NCBI GenBank assembly: GCA_945897915.1
Contig: CAMDGB010000005.1
Coordinates: 1-64,000 of the forward strand
Source: Chryseobacterium gleum
GTDB taxonomy: Bacteria; Bacteroidota; Bacteroidia; Flavobacteriales; Flavobacteriaceae
Direction: 5' to 3'
DNA: 64,000 nt
Below the pieces are notes generated by a model. That model was not told the DNA's origin and made no database searches. It saw nothing but the letters and a program-made list of their open reading frames with translations. Positions 16,572 through 25,688 of the stretch are shown piece by piece. Each line of letters opens with the position of its first letter. Within the stretch, counting starts at the first letter, position 1. Made by a program: the position numbers and the translations under genes.

Positions 16572-17468
16572 TTAATTACTCTTTTTAGAGAAATTTAGGT
16601 TCATAATTACTACGGCTAAAATAATTAGAAATATTCCTAACCATTGCCAAATTACAACTTTTTCATTTAATATTAAAAATGCCATTAGTACTGAAACCGG
16701 TAATTCTAAAGATGCTACAATGCTCCCTAAACCCAATCCTGTTTTTGGGAAACCCGCATTTAGTAATATAGGTGGAATAATAGTCCCGAATAGTGCTAAA
16801 AACAACCCATAATTTTTGAAAATATCAAAATTTAAAGCGCCAACTTGTGTAAATGCTGAAAAAATAAATACAATTACACCACCGCCTAAAAGCATATACA
16901 AACTTCTTTGTGCGGACGATATTTCTAATGCTACTTTATTAGCTGTAAACATAGTTGTAGTAAATGATGCGGCAGCCAAAATACCCCAAAAAACGCCTTT
17001 CCATTCCAATTTTAGGTTAAACTCATATAATTTTGTGGCTAAAAATGTTCCTAATAATACTATAATAACCGAGATTATCTTTTGCTTAGAAGGTAATTTT
17101 TTATCTAAAAACCATTCTAGTAAAACGCCCATCCAAACCGTTTGCATTAATAACACAATTGCAATTGAAACATCAATATATCTTACGCATAAGTAGTAAA
17201 AAACGCTCGTCATTCCTAAGGAAGTTCCTGCAACCATTAATTGAAAAATATTTTTTGAAGTTGCCGTCTTTGTTTTTTCTTTCTTGAATATTTTTTGGAA
17301 TAAATTGATTAATAATAATCCAAGAATTCCGTAAATAAATTGTGAAGATGTTATTTCTGCAGTTGTAAAACCATCCTTATAAGCCAATTTTACAAATGTA
17401 GCTAGCATGCCATAACTTGTTGCGCCTAATGCTACTAATAGTACTCCTTTTAGGATGTTATTTTTCAT
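16572..17468 (-). CDS. EamA/DMT-family transporter
   Basis: 298 residues, ten predicted membrane helices in two EamA halves. The first half has GATSYGMLATFVKLAYKDGF and the motif around TTAEITSSQFIYGILG. The second has FWGILAAASFTTTMFTANK and ends in VASLELPVSVLMAFLILNEK, a classic EamA signature. DMT carriers export small metabolites; the cargo is not predictable. It sits upstream of the AlkB gene with 7 bp between and downstream of a DUF2721 gene (26 bp). Confidence 0.92.
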   Translation of the reverse strand: MKNNILKGVLLVALGATSYGMLATFVKLAYKDGFTTAEITSSQFIYGILGLLLINLFQKIFKKEKTKTATSKNIFQLMVAGTSLGMTSVFYYLCVRYIDVSIAIVLLMQTVWMGVLLEWFLDKKLPSKQKIISVIIVLLGTFLATKLYEFNLKLEWKGVFWGILAAASFTTTMFTANKVALEISSAQRSLYMLLGGGVIVFIFSAFTQVGALNFDIFKNYGLFLALFGTIIPPILLNAGFPKTGLGLGSIVASLELPVSVLMAFLILNEKVVIWQWLGIFLIILAVVIMNLNFSKKSN

Positions 17469-17494
17469 TTTAATGATTTTAAAAATATTTCAAA

Positions 17495-17896
17495 TTAGTA
17501 ATCATTTTCTTTCATCAAATCTTTAAGGTGAACGCGTAAGGCATTTACGGAAATACTAATTTCCCAAAATGAAATCCCTAATGAAATAAGTAACACTAAT
17601 AAACTTAATCCAAACACATAAATTCCAGATGTTTCATAATTTAAAAAGAGTAAAAGCATCGCAAATACAGATAAAAACAAACACAAAACACCAAAAAGTT
17701 GCATGTATCTTATCAGTGTGATTCTTTGGTTGAGGTTTTTAATCTCAACTAAAATTGATTTGTTTTTGTCCTGATCGTAGTTTTTTTTCAAACTTCTAAC
17801 AATTTGTGCAATGGTTAAAAATCTATTGGTATAAGCTAATAAAATTAGTGATGTTGCAGAAAATAGTAAAGCCGGAGTTTCAATAGAAAGATTCAT
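17495..17896 (-). CDS. DUF2721 membrane protein
   Basis: 133 residues with three hydrophobic helices: an N-terminal one (about 7-27), and a pair at 68-88 and 93-115. A basic, helical cytoplasmic stretch lies between, including RFLTIAQIVRSLKK and LNQRITLIRYMQ. The pattern of short N-terminal helix, charged loop and SVNALRVHL near the end fits DUF2721. No function is known for the family. It is followed on the same strand by the DMT transporter gene. Confidence 0.82.
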   Translation of the reverse strand: MNLSIETPALLFSATSLILLAYTNRFLTIAQIVRSLKKNYDQDKNKSILVEIKNLNQRITLIRYMQLFGVLCLFLSVFAMLLLFLNYETSGIYVFGLSLLVLLISLGISFWEISISVNALRVHLKDLMKENDY

Positions 17897-17965
17897 TAGA
17901 TGTAATTTTTAATTTAAAATAATAATTTTTAAAGATACTTTTTTATGTAAAACATATTGTAACTT

Positions 17966-18865
17966 TTATCTCATTTTTTTATCCAGAAACAACGATAACT
18001 TTTTAGCACCAATTTCATTTAAATGATCGGCATCATGAAAATCTGTAGCTACAAATTTTTCTGAATCTAACAGATTTATATATTCGCAATTTGGATTTTT
18101 TTGAACGAGTTCATTTATTGTATTGGTTGTTTTTAATAATTGCATTTTATTTACATTCTTATAATAAGAAGCATCCGTAGGTGTGGTAATAAATAGAATT
18201 TTCACCTTCTTTTTTTGACACAATTCTATTATTTTGTGTAAACTTTTTAAATTAGCGTCAAATAATTTAAAGTTATTTACGGTATGTTTTTTGGCTGTGA
18301 ATTCGCCCTCAAATTTTTGGTTGTTCTTGGAACTAAAATTTGTTCCCCAGCCCAAATTTGAAGAGGTTATATATGATTTATTTAAAACATAATGTTTTAT
18401 TACTTTCTTTATATTCAATAAAATGTAATAATTAAAAGTTTCAAAATTATAGGTATAATGATATTTATTTTCAAAACCATAATACAAAATATAGTTTTTC
18501 AAGCGCCATTTTTCAACGTCAGTTTCTAAGGTTTCAAATAAACTAGAATAAGAAATTGGAATAATCACAGTTTCTATATTCGTTAATTTATCCTTGTAAC
18601 GATGTAAAAGTTCTTCGTCTAAATCCAATGTTTGCGAAACATAAGCCGCATTGAATGTGTGTTTGGAAAAATATTTTGGATTAACGCCATAAAAACTATG
18701 AGAACTTCCTAACACTAAAGTATTTATTTTCGAAGCATTTTTGTCTAAATAGGATTTTTTTAGTTGATAGTCATTAGGGATTTTTCGTATTGCAATTTCT
18801 AAAACCAAAAAGAAAATAAAAATTGGCAGTATGATTTTCAAGATATGTAACCAAAATTTTTTCAT
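17966..18865 (-). CDS. Membrane-anchored SGNH-like protein
   Basis: 299 residues with one N-terminal membrane anchor (about 8-26) and an external domain. LVLGSSHSFYGVNP (51-64) resembles the SGNH block I loop around the nucleophile Ser. The end (DFHDADHLNEIGAKKLS) has the Asp-x-x-His pair of block V. Proteins of this shape act as O-acyl transferases or esterases on envelope glycans, or are uncharacterised. Block III Asn is not obvious, so activity is uncertain. It is on the same strand as htpG but separated from it by a terminator. Confidence 0.7.
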   Translation of the reverse strand: MKKFWLHILKIILPIFIFFLVLEIAIRKIPNDYQLKKSYLDKNASKINTLVLGSSHSFYGVNPKYFSKHTFNAAYVSQTLDLDEELLHRYKDKLTNIETVIIPISYSSLFETLETDVEKWRLKNYILYYGFENKYHYTYNFETFNYYILLNIKKVIKHYVLNKSYITSSNLGWGTNFSSKNNQKFEGEFTAKKHTVNNFKLFDANLKSLHKIIELCQKKKVKILFITTPTDASYYKNVNKMQLLKTTNTINELVQKNPNCEYINLLDSEKFVATDFHDADHLNEIGAKKLSLFLDKKMR

Positions 18866-18910
18866 TTATGAGTATTGAAATAATAATTATTCGACTTTCA
18901 CCTGCAATAT

Positions 18911-18950
18911 AAAAAAAATCCTGACAGAAAAAACGAACTGTCAGGATTTT
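18911..18950 (-). terminator. Terminator after htpG
   Basis: AAAATCCTGACAG (18915-18927) pairs perfectly with CTGTCAGGATTTT (18938-18950). On the minus strand it continues into a run of eight T. It separates htpG from the SGNH-like gene. Confidence 0.9.
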
Positions 18951-18968
18951 ATAATTTAGCAACAAATA

Positions 18969-20849
18969 TTATTTTAGCGTATCAAAACTTCTTTTTACAA
19001 AAGCTGTTAGTTCTTCTCCTTTTAATAAGCCTTGAGATAATTTGGCTAAATCTAATGCATTTTTTACCAATTCTTTTTGAGTTGCTTCATCAGCTTGTAA
19101 GATTGAACTAGCCAACTCTGAATTGGCATTTACTACCAAATTATACATTTCCGGCATATTGCTCATTCCAAACATTCCTCCGCCACCGCTTTGACTCATT
19201 TCTTTCATACGACGCATAAATTCAGGTTGCGTAATTATAAATGGTGTAGCGTCACTATCTAATGATTCTAATTGTACAGAATACGCTTTTGGAATTACAG
19301 CTTCTAAAGATGTTTTTAAGGTTTCTTTTTCAGTATCTGATAATTTAGAAATTTGCACTTCTTCTTTGTTGATTAATTTGTCAATATGGTCTGCATCTAC
19401 TCTAGTAAAAGTTAAATTTTCATTATCTGCTTCCAATTTCTGAATTAAATGCGATACAATTGGAGAATCTAAAAGTAAAACTTGATACCCTTTGCTTGTT
19501 GCAATATCAATATAACTGTGTTGCGTCTCTTTATTTGATGCATATAAAACAATTAATTTGCCATCTTTATCCGTTTGTAAATCTTTAGTTGCTTCTTTTA
19601 ATTCAGCCAAAGTGTAATGTTTGTTTTCTGTTGTTGGATACAAAACAAAATCACCTGATTTTTCATAAAATTTAGGTTCAGAAAGCATTCCGTATTCCAA
19701 AACAATTTTAATATCGTTCCATTTTGCTTCAAAATCCTCACGATTTTCAGTAAACAACGATTTCAATTTGTCAGCCACTTTTCTTGTGATGTAATTTGAA
19801 ATCTTCTTCACATTACTATCTGCTTGTAAGCCAGAACGCGATACATTTAACGGAATATCTGGTGAATCTACCACGCCTTTAAGCATTAATAAAAATTCGG
19901 GTACAATGCCTTCCACATTATCCGTTACATAAACTTGATTTTGATACAACTGAATTTTATCTTTCTGAATTTGTAAATCAGAACCTAATTTTGGAAAATA
20001 TAAAATACCCGTTAAATTAAACGGATAATCTACATTTAAATGAATGTGAAATAAGGGTTCTTCAAACTGAGATGGATATAATTCTCTATAAAAGTTTTTA
20101 TAGTCTTCGTCAGACAATTCACTTGGTTGTTTGGTCCAAGCTGGATTTGGATTGTTTATAAAATTTTCAACATCTATATATTCGGTTTTATAATCATCAC
20201 CAGCATCATCTGGTTTTGGTAAAGCTTCTTTTTTAGTTCCAAATTTTATTGGAATCGGCATGAATTTATTGTATTTGGTCAATAATTCACGGATTTTAAA
20301 TTCTTCTAAAAACTCTAATGAATCTTCTGCAATGTGAAGTACAATTTCAGTTCCCCTATCAGTTTTATCATGCGGTTCTAAAGTAAATTCCGGACTTCCA
20401 TCGCAAGTCCAATGTGCTGCTTGTTCATCTTTAAATGATTTTGTAAAAATTTCAACTTTTGAAGCTACCATAAAAGCGGAGTAAAATCCCAAACCAAAAT
20501 GCCCAATAATTCCAGAATCTTTAGCCGCGTCTTCGTATTTATTTAAGAATTCTTCTGCACCTGAAAACGCCAATTGGTTGATGTATTTTTCCACTTCGTC
20601 TGAAGTCATACCAATACCTTGGTCGATAATGTGAAGTTTTTTACCTTCTTTATCAATTTTAATTTCTATAATCGGATTTCCGTATTCCGTTTTCGCTTCA
20701 CCAATGCTGGTAAGATGTTTTAATTTTAAAGTGGCATCTGTTCCGTTAGAAATTAATTCACGTAGAAAAATCTCGTGATCACTGTACAAAAATTTTTTAA
20801 TCAATGGGAAAATATTCTCCACCGAAACATTAATTTTTCCTGATGTCAT
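18969..20849 (-). CDS. htpG: Molecular chaperone HtpG (Hsp90)
   Basis: 626 residues, the bacterial Hsp90 length. N-terminal GHKL ATPase: LRELISNGTDATLKLKHL (Asn35-type metal ligand), DQGIGMT, GHFGLGFYSAFMV and TEIVLHI. The middle domain includes FYRELYPSQFEEPLFHIHLN and NVSRSGLQAD with the catalytic Arg. The C-terminal dimer helices finish at KRSFDTLK. Most bacterial Hsp90s read NASDA at the ATP site; here it is NGTDA. Gly-rich MSQSGGGGMFGMSNMPEM forms a flexible loop before the last helices. It is a single transcriptional unit with its own terminator. No heat-shock operator is recognisable. Confidence 0.97.
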   Translation of the reverse strand: MTSGKINVSVENIFPLIKKFLYSDHEIFLRELISNGTDATLKLKHLTSIGEAKTEYGNPIIEIKIDKEGKKLHIIDQGIGMTSDEVEKYINQLAFSGAEEFLNKYEDAAKDSGIIGHFGLGFYSAFMVASKVEIFTKSFKDEQAAHWTCDGSPEFTLEPHDKTDRGTEIVLHIAEDSLEFLEEFKIRELLTKYNKFMPIPIKFGTKKEALPKPDDAGDDYKTEYIDVENFINNPNPAWTKQPSELSDEDYKNFYRELYPSQFEEPLFHIHLNVDYPFNLTGILYFPKLGSDLQIQKDKIQLYQNQVYVTDNVEGIVPEFLLMLKGVVDSPDIPLNVSRSGLQADSNVKKISNYITRKVADKLKSLFTENREDFEAKWNDIKIVLEYGMLSEPKFYEKSGDFVLYPTTENKHYTLAELKEATKDLQTDKDGKLIVLYASNKETQHSYIDIATSKGYQVLLLDSPIVSHLIQKLEADNENLTFTRVDADHIDKLINKEEVQISKLSDTEKETLKTSLEAVIPKAYSVQLESLDSDATPFIITQPEFMRRMKEMSQSGGGGMFGMSNMPEMYNLVVNANSELASSILQADEATQKELVKNALDLAKLSQGLLKGEELTAFVKRSFDTLK

Positions 20850-21023
20850 ATGATGTAAATTTTAAATTAATTTAATGATTTTGAATAGTCAAATTAAGTA
20901 CCAATTTTGTTTTTGCTGACAAATTGACATTTTTACTTTATTGCAAATACAATATTTTTTTGGTTGCTCATAAATTAATACATTTACATTTTATTTTTAA
21001 AATTATTTTCTTAACATCTGCAA

Positions 21024-21950
21024 ATGCTTCAAGTAGCCATTCCTTCTTTTTCTTATCAAGAAAAAATTATTTTACAGAATCTTACATTTACATTAAAGGA
21101 AGGGCAACAATTAGCCATTATTGGCGAAAGTGGTTGTGGGAAAAGCACGTTATTAAAATTAATATACGGTTTGTATGACTGCGATGAAGGCCATCTTTCT
21201 TGGAAATCAGAACCTATTTTAGGACCAAAATTTCATCTTATTCCAGGCATGCCTTTTATGAAATATTTGGCACAAGATTTTGATTTAATGCCATTTATTA
21301 CAGTGGGTGAAAACGTAGGAAAATTTCTATCGAATTTTTTTCCAAAAGAAAAACAAAACCGAATAGATGAGCTTTTAAGTTTAGTAGAAATGTCGGAATT
21401 TAAACATGTAAAAGCCAAATTTTTAAGTGGCGGTCAAATGCAGCGCGTCGCTTTGGCAAGAGTTTTAGCACAAGAACCAGAAGTTTTGCTATTAGACGAG
21501 CCTTTTTCGCATATTGACAATTTTAGAAAAAATAAATTAAGAAGAAAAATATTTCAATATTTAAAAGAGAAACAAATAACAACAATAGTTGCCAGTCATG
21601 ACATTAATGATGTATTGTCATTTTCAAATGAGGTTATTGTGTTGAAAGACACTACCATTTTAGAAAAAGCAATTCCTTTTGAATTATATAATCATCCTAA
21701 ATTTCATTACACAGCAGCTTTATTTGGTGAGATTAATGAAATAGAAATAAATGGGGAAATACAGTTAATTTATCCCAATCAATTGCAAATTGTAGAAAAA
21801 TCTGATATTCAAGTTGAGGTAATATCTTCCTATTTTAAAGGAAAATATTATTTGATAGAAGCTAAATTGAACAATCAAATGGTCTTTTTTGAATCAGAAA
21901 ATGAACTACTAGAGAAAAGTAGTGTTTATTTAACATTAAGGGAAATATAA
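21024..21950 (+). CDS. ABC transporter ATP-binding protein, orphan
   Basis: 308 residues: a nucleotide-binding domain with Walker A GESGCGKST, Q-loop in LAQDFDLMPFITVGENV, signature LSGGQMQRVALAR, Walker B VLLLDEPFSHID and switch His in VASHDIND. An extension of about 80 residues follows that resembles the TOBE-type tail of PotA/FbpC-like importer ATPases. No permease or binding protein is encoded within several kilobases on either side, so the partner is unknown. It precedes fabH on the same strand with a 51-bp gap, and fabH has its own -7 box. Confidence 0.9.
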   Translation: MLQVAIPSFSYQEKIILQNLTFTLKEGQQLAIIGESGCGKSTLLKLIYGLYDCDEGHLSWKSEPILGPKFHLIPGMPFMKYLAQDFDLMPFITVGENVGKFLSNFFPKEKQNRIDELLSLVEMSEFKHVKAKFLSGGQMQRVALARVLAQEPEVLLLDEPFSHIDNFRKNKLRRKIFQYLKEKQITTIVASHDINDVLSFSNEVIVLKDTTILEKAIPFELYNHPKFHYTAALFGEINEIEINGEIQLIYPNQLQIVEKSDIQVEVISSYFKGKYYLIEAKLNNQMVFFESENELLEKSSVYLTLREI

Positions 21951-21974
21951 GTATAAAATAATGCATATTTTCTT

Positions 21975-21982
21975 TAAATTTG
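21975..21982 (+). promoter_or_regulatory. -7 promoter element for fabH
   Basis: TAAATTTG followed by GCG, an exact TAnnTTTG match, 19 nt before the fabH ATG. No clear -33 TTG at the usual spacing. Confidence 0.45.
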
Positions 21983-22001
21983 CGTAGAAAAATATCATAA
22001 A

Positions 22002-23009
22002 ATGTACCACTCAAAAATATCAGGCTTAGGTTATTATGTCCCAGAAAACATTGTAACAAATGATGATTTATCCAAAATAATGGATACCAATGACGAATGG
22101 ATTCAGGAAAGAACAGGTATTAAAGAACGTCGTCATATCATTAGAGGAGAAGATACTACTACTTCTATGGGAGTAAAAGCTGCAGAAATTGCTATACAGC
22201 GCGCAGATGTCGCCAAAGAAGATATTGACTTTGTAATATTTGCCACACTTTCACCAGATTATTATTTTCCAGGTCCTGGTGTGTTAGTGCAGCGCGATTT
22301 AGGTTTAAAAACAGTTGGTGCCTTAGATGTAAGAAATCAATGTTCTGGATTTGTGTATGCCATTTCAATTGCCGACCAATACATTAAAACAGGTATGTAT
22401 AAAAATGTTTTGGTAATTGGTTCCGAAGTCCATTCCACCGGATTAGATATGTCTGATAAAGGCAGAGGTGTTTCAGTGATTTTTGGAGATGGAGCAGGAG
22501 CAGCCGTGCTTTTAAGAGAAGAAGATTTGAATAAAGGAATACTTTCTACACATTTACATTCAGAAGGGCAACATGCAGAAGAATTAGCACTTATAGCACC
22601 AGGAATGGGTAAACGCTGGGTTACCGATATTATTGCGGATAATGATCCAAATGACGAAAGTTACTTTCCTTATATGAATGGCCAATTTGTTTTTAAAAAT
22701 GCGGTAGTTCGTTTTAGTGAAGTCATTAACGAAGGTTTACAAGCCAATAATTTAGAGGTCTCTGATATTGATTTATTAGTGCCGCACCAGGCAAATTTGA
22801 GAATTTCTCAATTTATTCAGCAGAAATTTAAATTGTCTGATGACCAAGTGTATAATAATATTATGAATTTTGGAAATACAACCGCCGCATCAATCCCAAT
22901 CGCCCTAACAGAAGCTTGGGAAAAAGGTAAAATTAAAAGCGGCGATGTAGTTGTTTTAGCCGCATTTGGTTCTGGTTTTACTTGGGGAAGTGTAATTATT
23001 AAATGGTAA
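22002..23009 (+). CDS. fabH: 3-oxoacyl-[acyl-carrier-protein] synthase III
   Basis: 335-residue condensing enzyme that starts fatty acid chains by joining acetyl-CoA (or branched primers) to malonyl-ACP. Catalytic triad: Cys114 in VRNQCSGFVYA, His in LVPHQANLRI and Asn in NFGNTTAAS. The substrate-binding WIQERTGIKERR is also present. It is not next to plsX, rpmF or fabD. Bacteroidota often carry several FabH copies, so this may be the housekeeping copy or a secondary one. A strong terminator follows. Confidence 0.93.
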   Translation: MYHSKISGLGYYVPENIVTNDDLSKIMDTNDEWIQERTGIKERRHIIRGEDTTTSMGVKAAEIAIQRADVAKEDIDFVIFATLSPDYYFPGPGVLVQRDLGLKTVGALDVRNQCSGFVYAISIADQYIKTGMYKNVLVIGSEVHSTGLDMSDKGRGVSVIFGDGAGAAVLLREEDLNKGILSTHLHSEGQHAEELALIAPGMGKRWVTDIIADNDPNDESYFPYMNGQFVFKNAVVRFSEVINEGLQANNLEVSDIDLLVPHQANLRISQFIQQKFKLSDDQVYNNIMNFGNTTAASIPIALTEAWEKGKIKSGDVVVLAAFGSGFTWGSVIIKW

Positions 23010-23040
23010 TTTAGATTATAAATATAGATGATAGATTATA

Positions 23041-23076
23041 AAAAAAGCGTTCAGAAACTTCTGAACGCTTTTTTTT
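23041..23076. terminator. Bidirectional terminator between fabH and the receptor gene
   Basis: AAAAAAGCGTTCAGAA (23041-23056) pairs with TTCTGAACGCTTTTTT (23059-23074). It has a T-run on both strands, as expected between two convergent genes. Confidence 0.9.
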
Positions 23077-23104
23077 ATTTTTTATTATGCCTTAAAACCA
23101 ACGC

Positions 23105-25510
23105 CTAAAACATCCCTCCACCTTGGGTTTCGTTTTTTTCACGTTGTTTGCGTTGTAGTTCTTTGTTTTTTCCGCTTCCAAAATTATAATTGAAACCTAC
23201 GTAAAATGTTCTGCTTTCAAATCTAAATTCTCCATCTTGACGGAAAGGAATATTTCCATTAAATCCGAAAAATTGGGTTCTAAAAATATCATTCATTCTA
23301 GCAGAAAGTGTTCCTTTTCCTTTTAAAACACTGTAGTTTGCGCCAAAATCTACTCGATACATCGGGGTTCTTAAATATTGTAAACCTAAATCGCGACTTC
23401 TGTACATTCCAAATAAATTAAATCGTAATTTTTTTGTTGCGGTAAATGTGTTATTTAATCGCGTATTAAAAGTGGTTACGTTTATTTCTTTATTTTCTGG
23501 TAAGTTGGTGTTGATGTTTGTTACGGTTCCGCGAACGGTTTTGTGATACACGTCTGCACTTGCGTTGGTTGACCACCATTTTGTTAATTTTAAATTGGCA
23601 TTAATTTCTGCACCCAATTGACTGTTGTTGTCAAAATTATCAAACGACATAATATTTTGAATGTTGTTTAACGGATTTGGGAAAATAACTCTTGAAATTT
23701 CAGCATTAATTAATCGGTAAAATACTGCAGAAGTTACACTTCCTAAACTGAAAATTTTAGTATGATTAATTTCAAATGAATTGGTAAATTGTGGTTCTAA
23801 CGCAGGATTACCTCTTGATTCTAACAAAGGCGTAGTCCATTCTCTAATAGGATTTATTTGTCCAATACTTGGGCGATCTACTCTTCGGGTATAGTTTAAA
23901 TTAAAGGTGTTGTTGTCATCTAATTTATAAGATAAATACGCAGATGGATACGCTGTAAATATTTCATCCGCTACTGAAGTTGATTCAAAATAATTTGGAT
24001 TTTTTTCATTTCTTTCAAATTTGGCTTTTAAAGTATATTCTTCTATTCTTACGCCAACTTGCGCACTAAATTTTCCAAAAGATTTGCTGTAGTTTGTATA
24101 AAAAGCATGAATGTTTCTGTTAAAAGTAAACGGATTAGTGCCATAAAAGTTTAACGATTCATTATAAAAATTATTCTGCCCATCTTGAATTCTGCTTTCA
24201 AAACCCATTTCAATTTTTGAGTTTTCGTCTATTGGATTTGTATAGTCAATATTAAATTGGGCGTAATTTGTTTTACTATCCAAGTCGTTCAATCTCAATA
24301 CGCCATAGTTTCTAAAAAAGGAAAGATCCTCGTTTGAAGTCTTGGCATAATTTGCTTGAAACTCAATCAATTCTCCTTTTTTCTTAAAATTATGTTTAAA
24401 GTTTAAATCGTAGGTTTGTGTTATATTTCCACTGTTATTGGTGTTGGTTTGAAGATCATCGGCATACGTAGCATTATTGTAATAATTTATATTTGTATTG
24501 GCATTTCCTTTTCCGTCAGCAATATTCCAGTTTGTAAAAAATGATAAAGTATTGTTATCGTTAATGTAATAATCTATTCCAATTTTAGCCAAATGAGACG
24601 TGTTAGTATTGGCGAAATTAAAATCTTGTCTGTTTTCTAAATTAGGACGATCCGATTCTACAAAACCAAAGCTTCTATTTCTTCCGTGATTGAAGCCGTA
24701 ATTCGTATAAAAATTTACTTTTCCCACTTTATAATTTAGGTTCAACGACTGATTTGTTTTTGGTGTAATTCCAAATGTATATCCAGAAGTAATACTTCCG
24801 TTAAATCCTTTTTGCGTGTTTTTATTTAAAATAATATTAATGATACCGCTATTTCCTTCTGGATTGTATTTTGAAGAGGGATTGGTTATTAATTCTACTT
24901 GTTTTATAGATGCAGAAGGGATTTGTTGTAATAGCTGTCCGGCATCAATATTGGTTGGTTTTCCGTCAATTAAAACCCTTACATTGCTATTGCCACGTAA
25001 ACTTAATTCTTTAGTTTGCGGGTCAATATTTACGGTTGGAATGTTATTAAAAATTTCCGATGCGGTAGTTCCTGAGGCAATTAAATCTTTACCAATAGTC
25101 ACTACTTTTCTATCAGCTTTTTGTTCAATTGTAGAACGTTCTTTTATAATAGAAACTGTTTCAATAGTATTAGCGTTCTGCTCTAAAGCAATATTTCCTA
25201 AATTAATTTCTTTGTTTTCTTCAGTCAAAGTAATCTTTCTTGAGGCATCAATGTACCCAATAAAATTGACCTTTAAAATATAGCTTTTCACTTCTAAATT
25301 TTTTATTTCAAAGCTTCCGTCTTCTTTTGTTGAAATGGTAGCAATTGGTTTTTGACCTTCTAAAACGCTAACTGTTGAAAAACCAACCGGTTCGTTTGAA
25401 GTTTTGTCAATAATTTTTCCTTTAATTATTCCTGGATTTGTTTGTTGGGCTACCAAATTTACTGTTGAAAATACAACTATTAAGGCGCTAAAAATGTGTT
25501 TTAATTTCAT
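23105..25510 (-). CDS. TonB-dependent-type outer membrane beta-barrel receptor
   Basis: 801 residues from the ATG at 25510, which opens a proper signal peptide (MKLKHIFSALIVVFSTVNLVAQ); the frame is open further upstream but without such a peptide. Residues about 25-105 are a carboxypeptidase-regulatory-like domain (GKIIDKTSNEPVGFSTVSV). About 115-225 is a plug domain (GKDLIASGTTASEIFNNIP, then VRVLIDGKPTN). The rest is a beta barrel of the family often annotated outer-membrane beta-barrel protein, ending GGGMF with the aromatic last residue of barrels. The ligand is unknown, and no SusD partner is adjacent, which argues against a polysaccharide utilisation locus. It stands alone, convergent with fabH. 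Confidence 0.9.
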   Translation of the reverse strand: MKLKHIFSALIVVFSTVNLVAQQTNPGIIKGKIIDKTSNEPVGFSTVSVLEGQKPIATISTKEDGSFEIKNLEVKSYILKVNFIGYIDASRKITLTEENKEINLGNIALEQNANTIETVSIIKERSTIEQKADRKVVTIGKDLIASGTTASEIFNNIPTVNIDPQTKELSLRGNSNVRVLIDGKPTNIDAGQLLQQIPSASIKQVELITNPSSKYNPEGNSGIINIILNKNTQKGFNGSITSGYTFGITPKTNQSLNLNYKVGKVNFYTNYGFNHGRNRSFGFVESDRPNLENRQDFNFANTNTSHLAKIGIDYYINDNNTLSFFTNWNIADGKGNANTNINYYNNATYADDLQTNTNNSGNITQTYDLNFKHNFKKKGELIEFQANYAKTSNEDLSFFRNYGVLRLNDLDSKTNYAQFNIDYTNPIDENSKIEMGFESRIQDGQNNFYNESLNFYGTNPFTFNRNIHAFYTNYSKSFGKFSAQVGVRIEEYTLKAKFERNEKNPNYFESTSVADEIFTAYPSAYLSYKLDDNNTFNLNYTRRVDRPSIGQINPIREWTTPLLESRGNPALEPQFTNSFEINHTKIFSLGSVTSAVFYRLINAEISRVIFPNPLNNIQNIMSFDNFDNNSQLGAEINANLKLTKWWSTNASADVYHKTVRGTVTNINTNLPENKEINVTTFNTRLNNTFTATKKLRFNLFGMYRSRDLGLQYLRTPMYRVDFGANYSVLKGKGTLSARMNDIFRTQFFGFNGNIPFRQDGEFRFESRTFYVGFNYNFGSGKNKELQRKQREKNETQGGGMF

Positions 25511-25659
25511 GATTTTTTTTAATGATTTGAACGAATAAATTACTCCCATTATTCCCCCAAAAAGGGTAGAGTAATTAAAGTGCAAAATACGAATTTTGTA
25601 CATTAGACAAAATTTGTGCATTTTTGTTACAAATGAACTTTTCAATTGGTTAAAAATTC

Positions 25660-25667
25660 TATCTTTG
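25660..25667 (+). promoter_or_regulatory. -7 promoter element for argS
   Basis: TATCTTTG followed by CAC matches TAnnTTTG, 21 nt before the ATG at 25689. It supports that start over codons further upstream in the same frame, which would lie outside the transcript. Confidence 0.5.
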
Positions 25668-25688
25668 CACGCTATTCAAAATACAATT

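Noticed and set aside
23105..25510. Polysaccharide utilisation locus (SusC-type)
   Set aside because: No SusD-like partner, glycoside hydrolase or regulator is adjacent; the barrel type also differs from SusC.
25510..25645. 45 extra N-terminal residues on the barrel receptor
   Set aside because: The real signal peptide starts at 25510; upstream codons are not signal-like and no homologous feature is visible.
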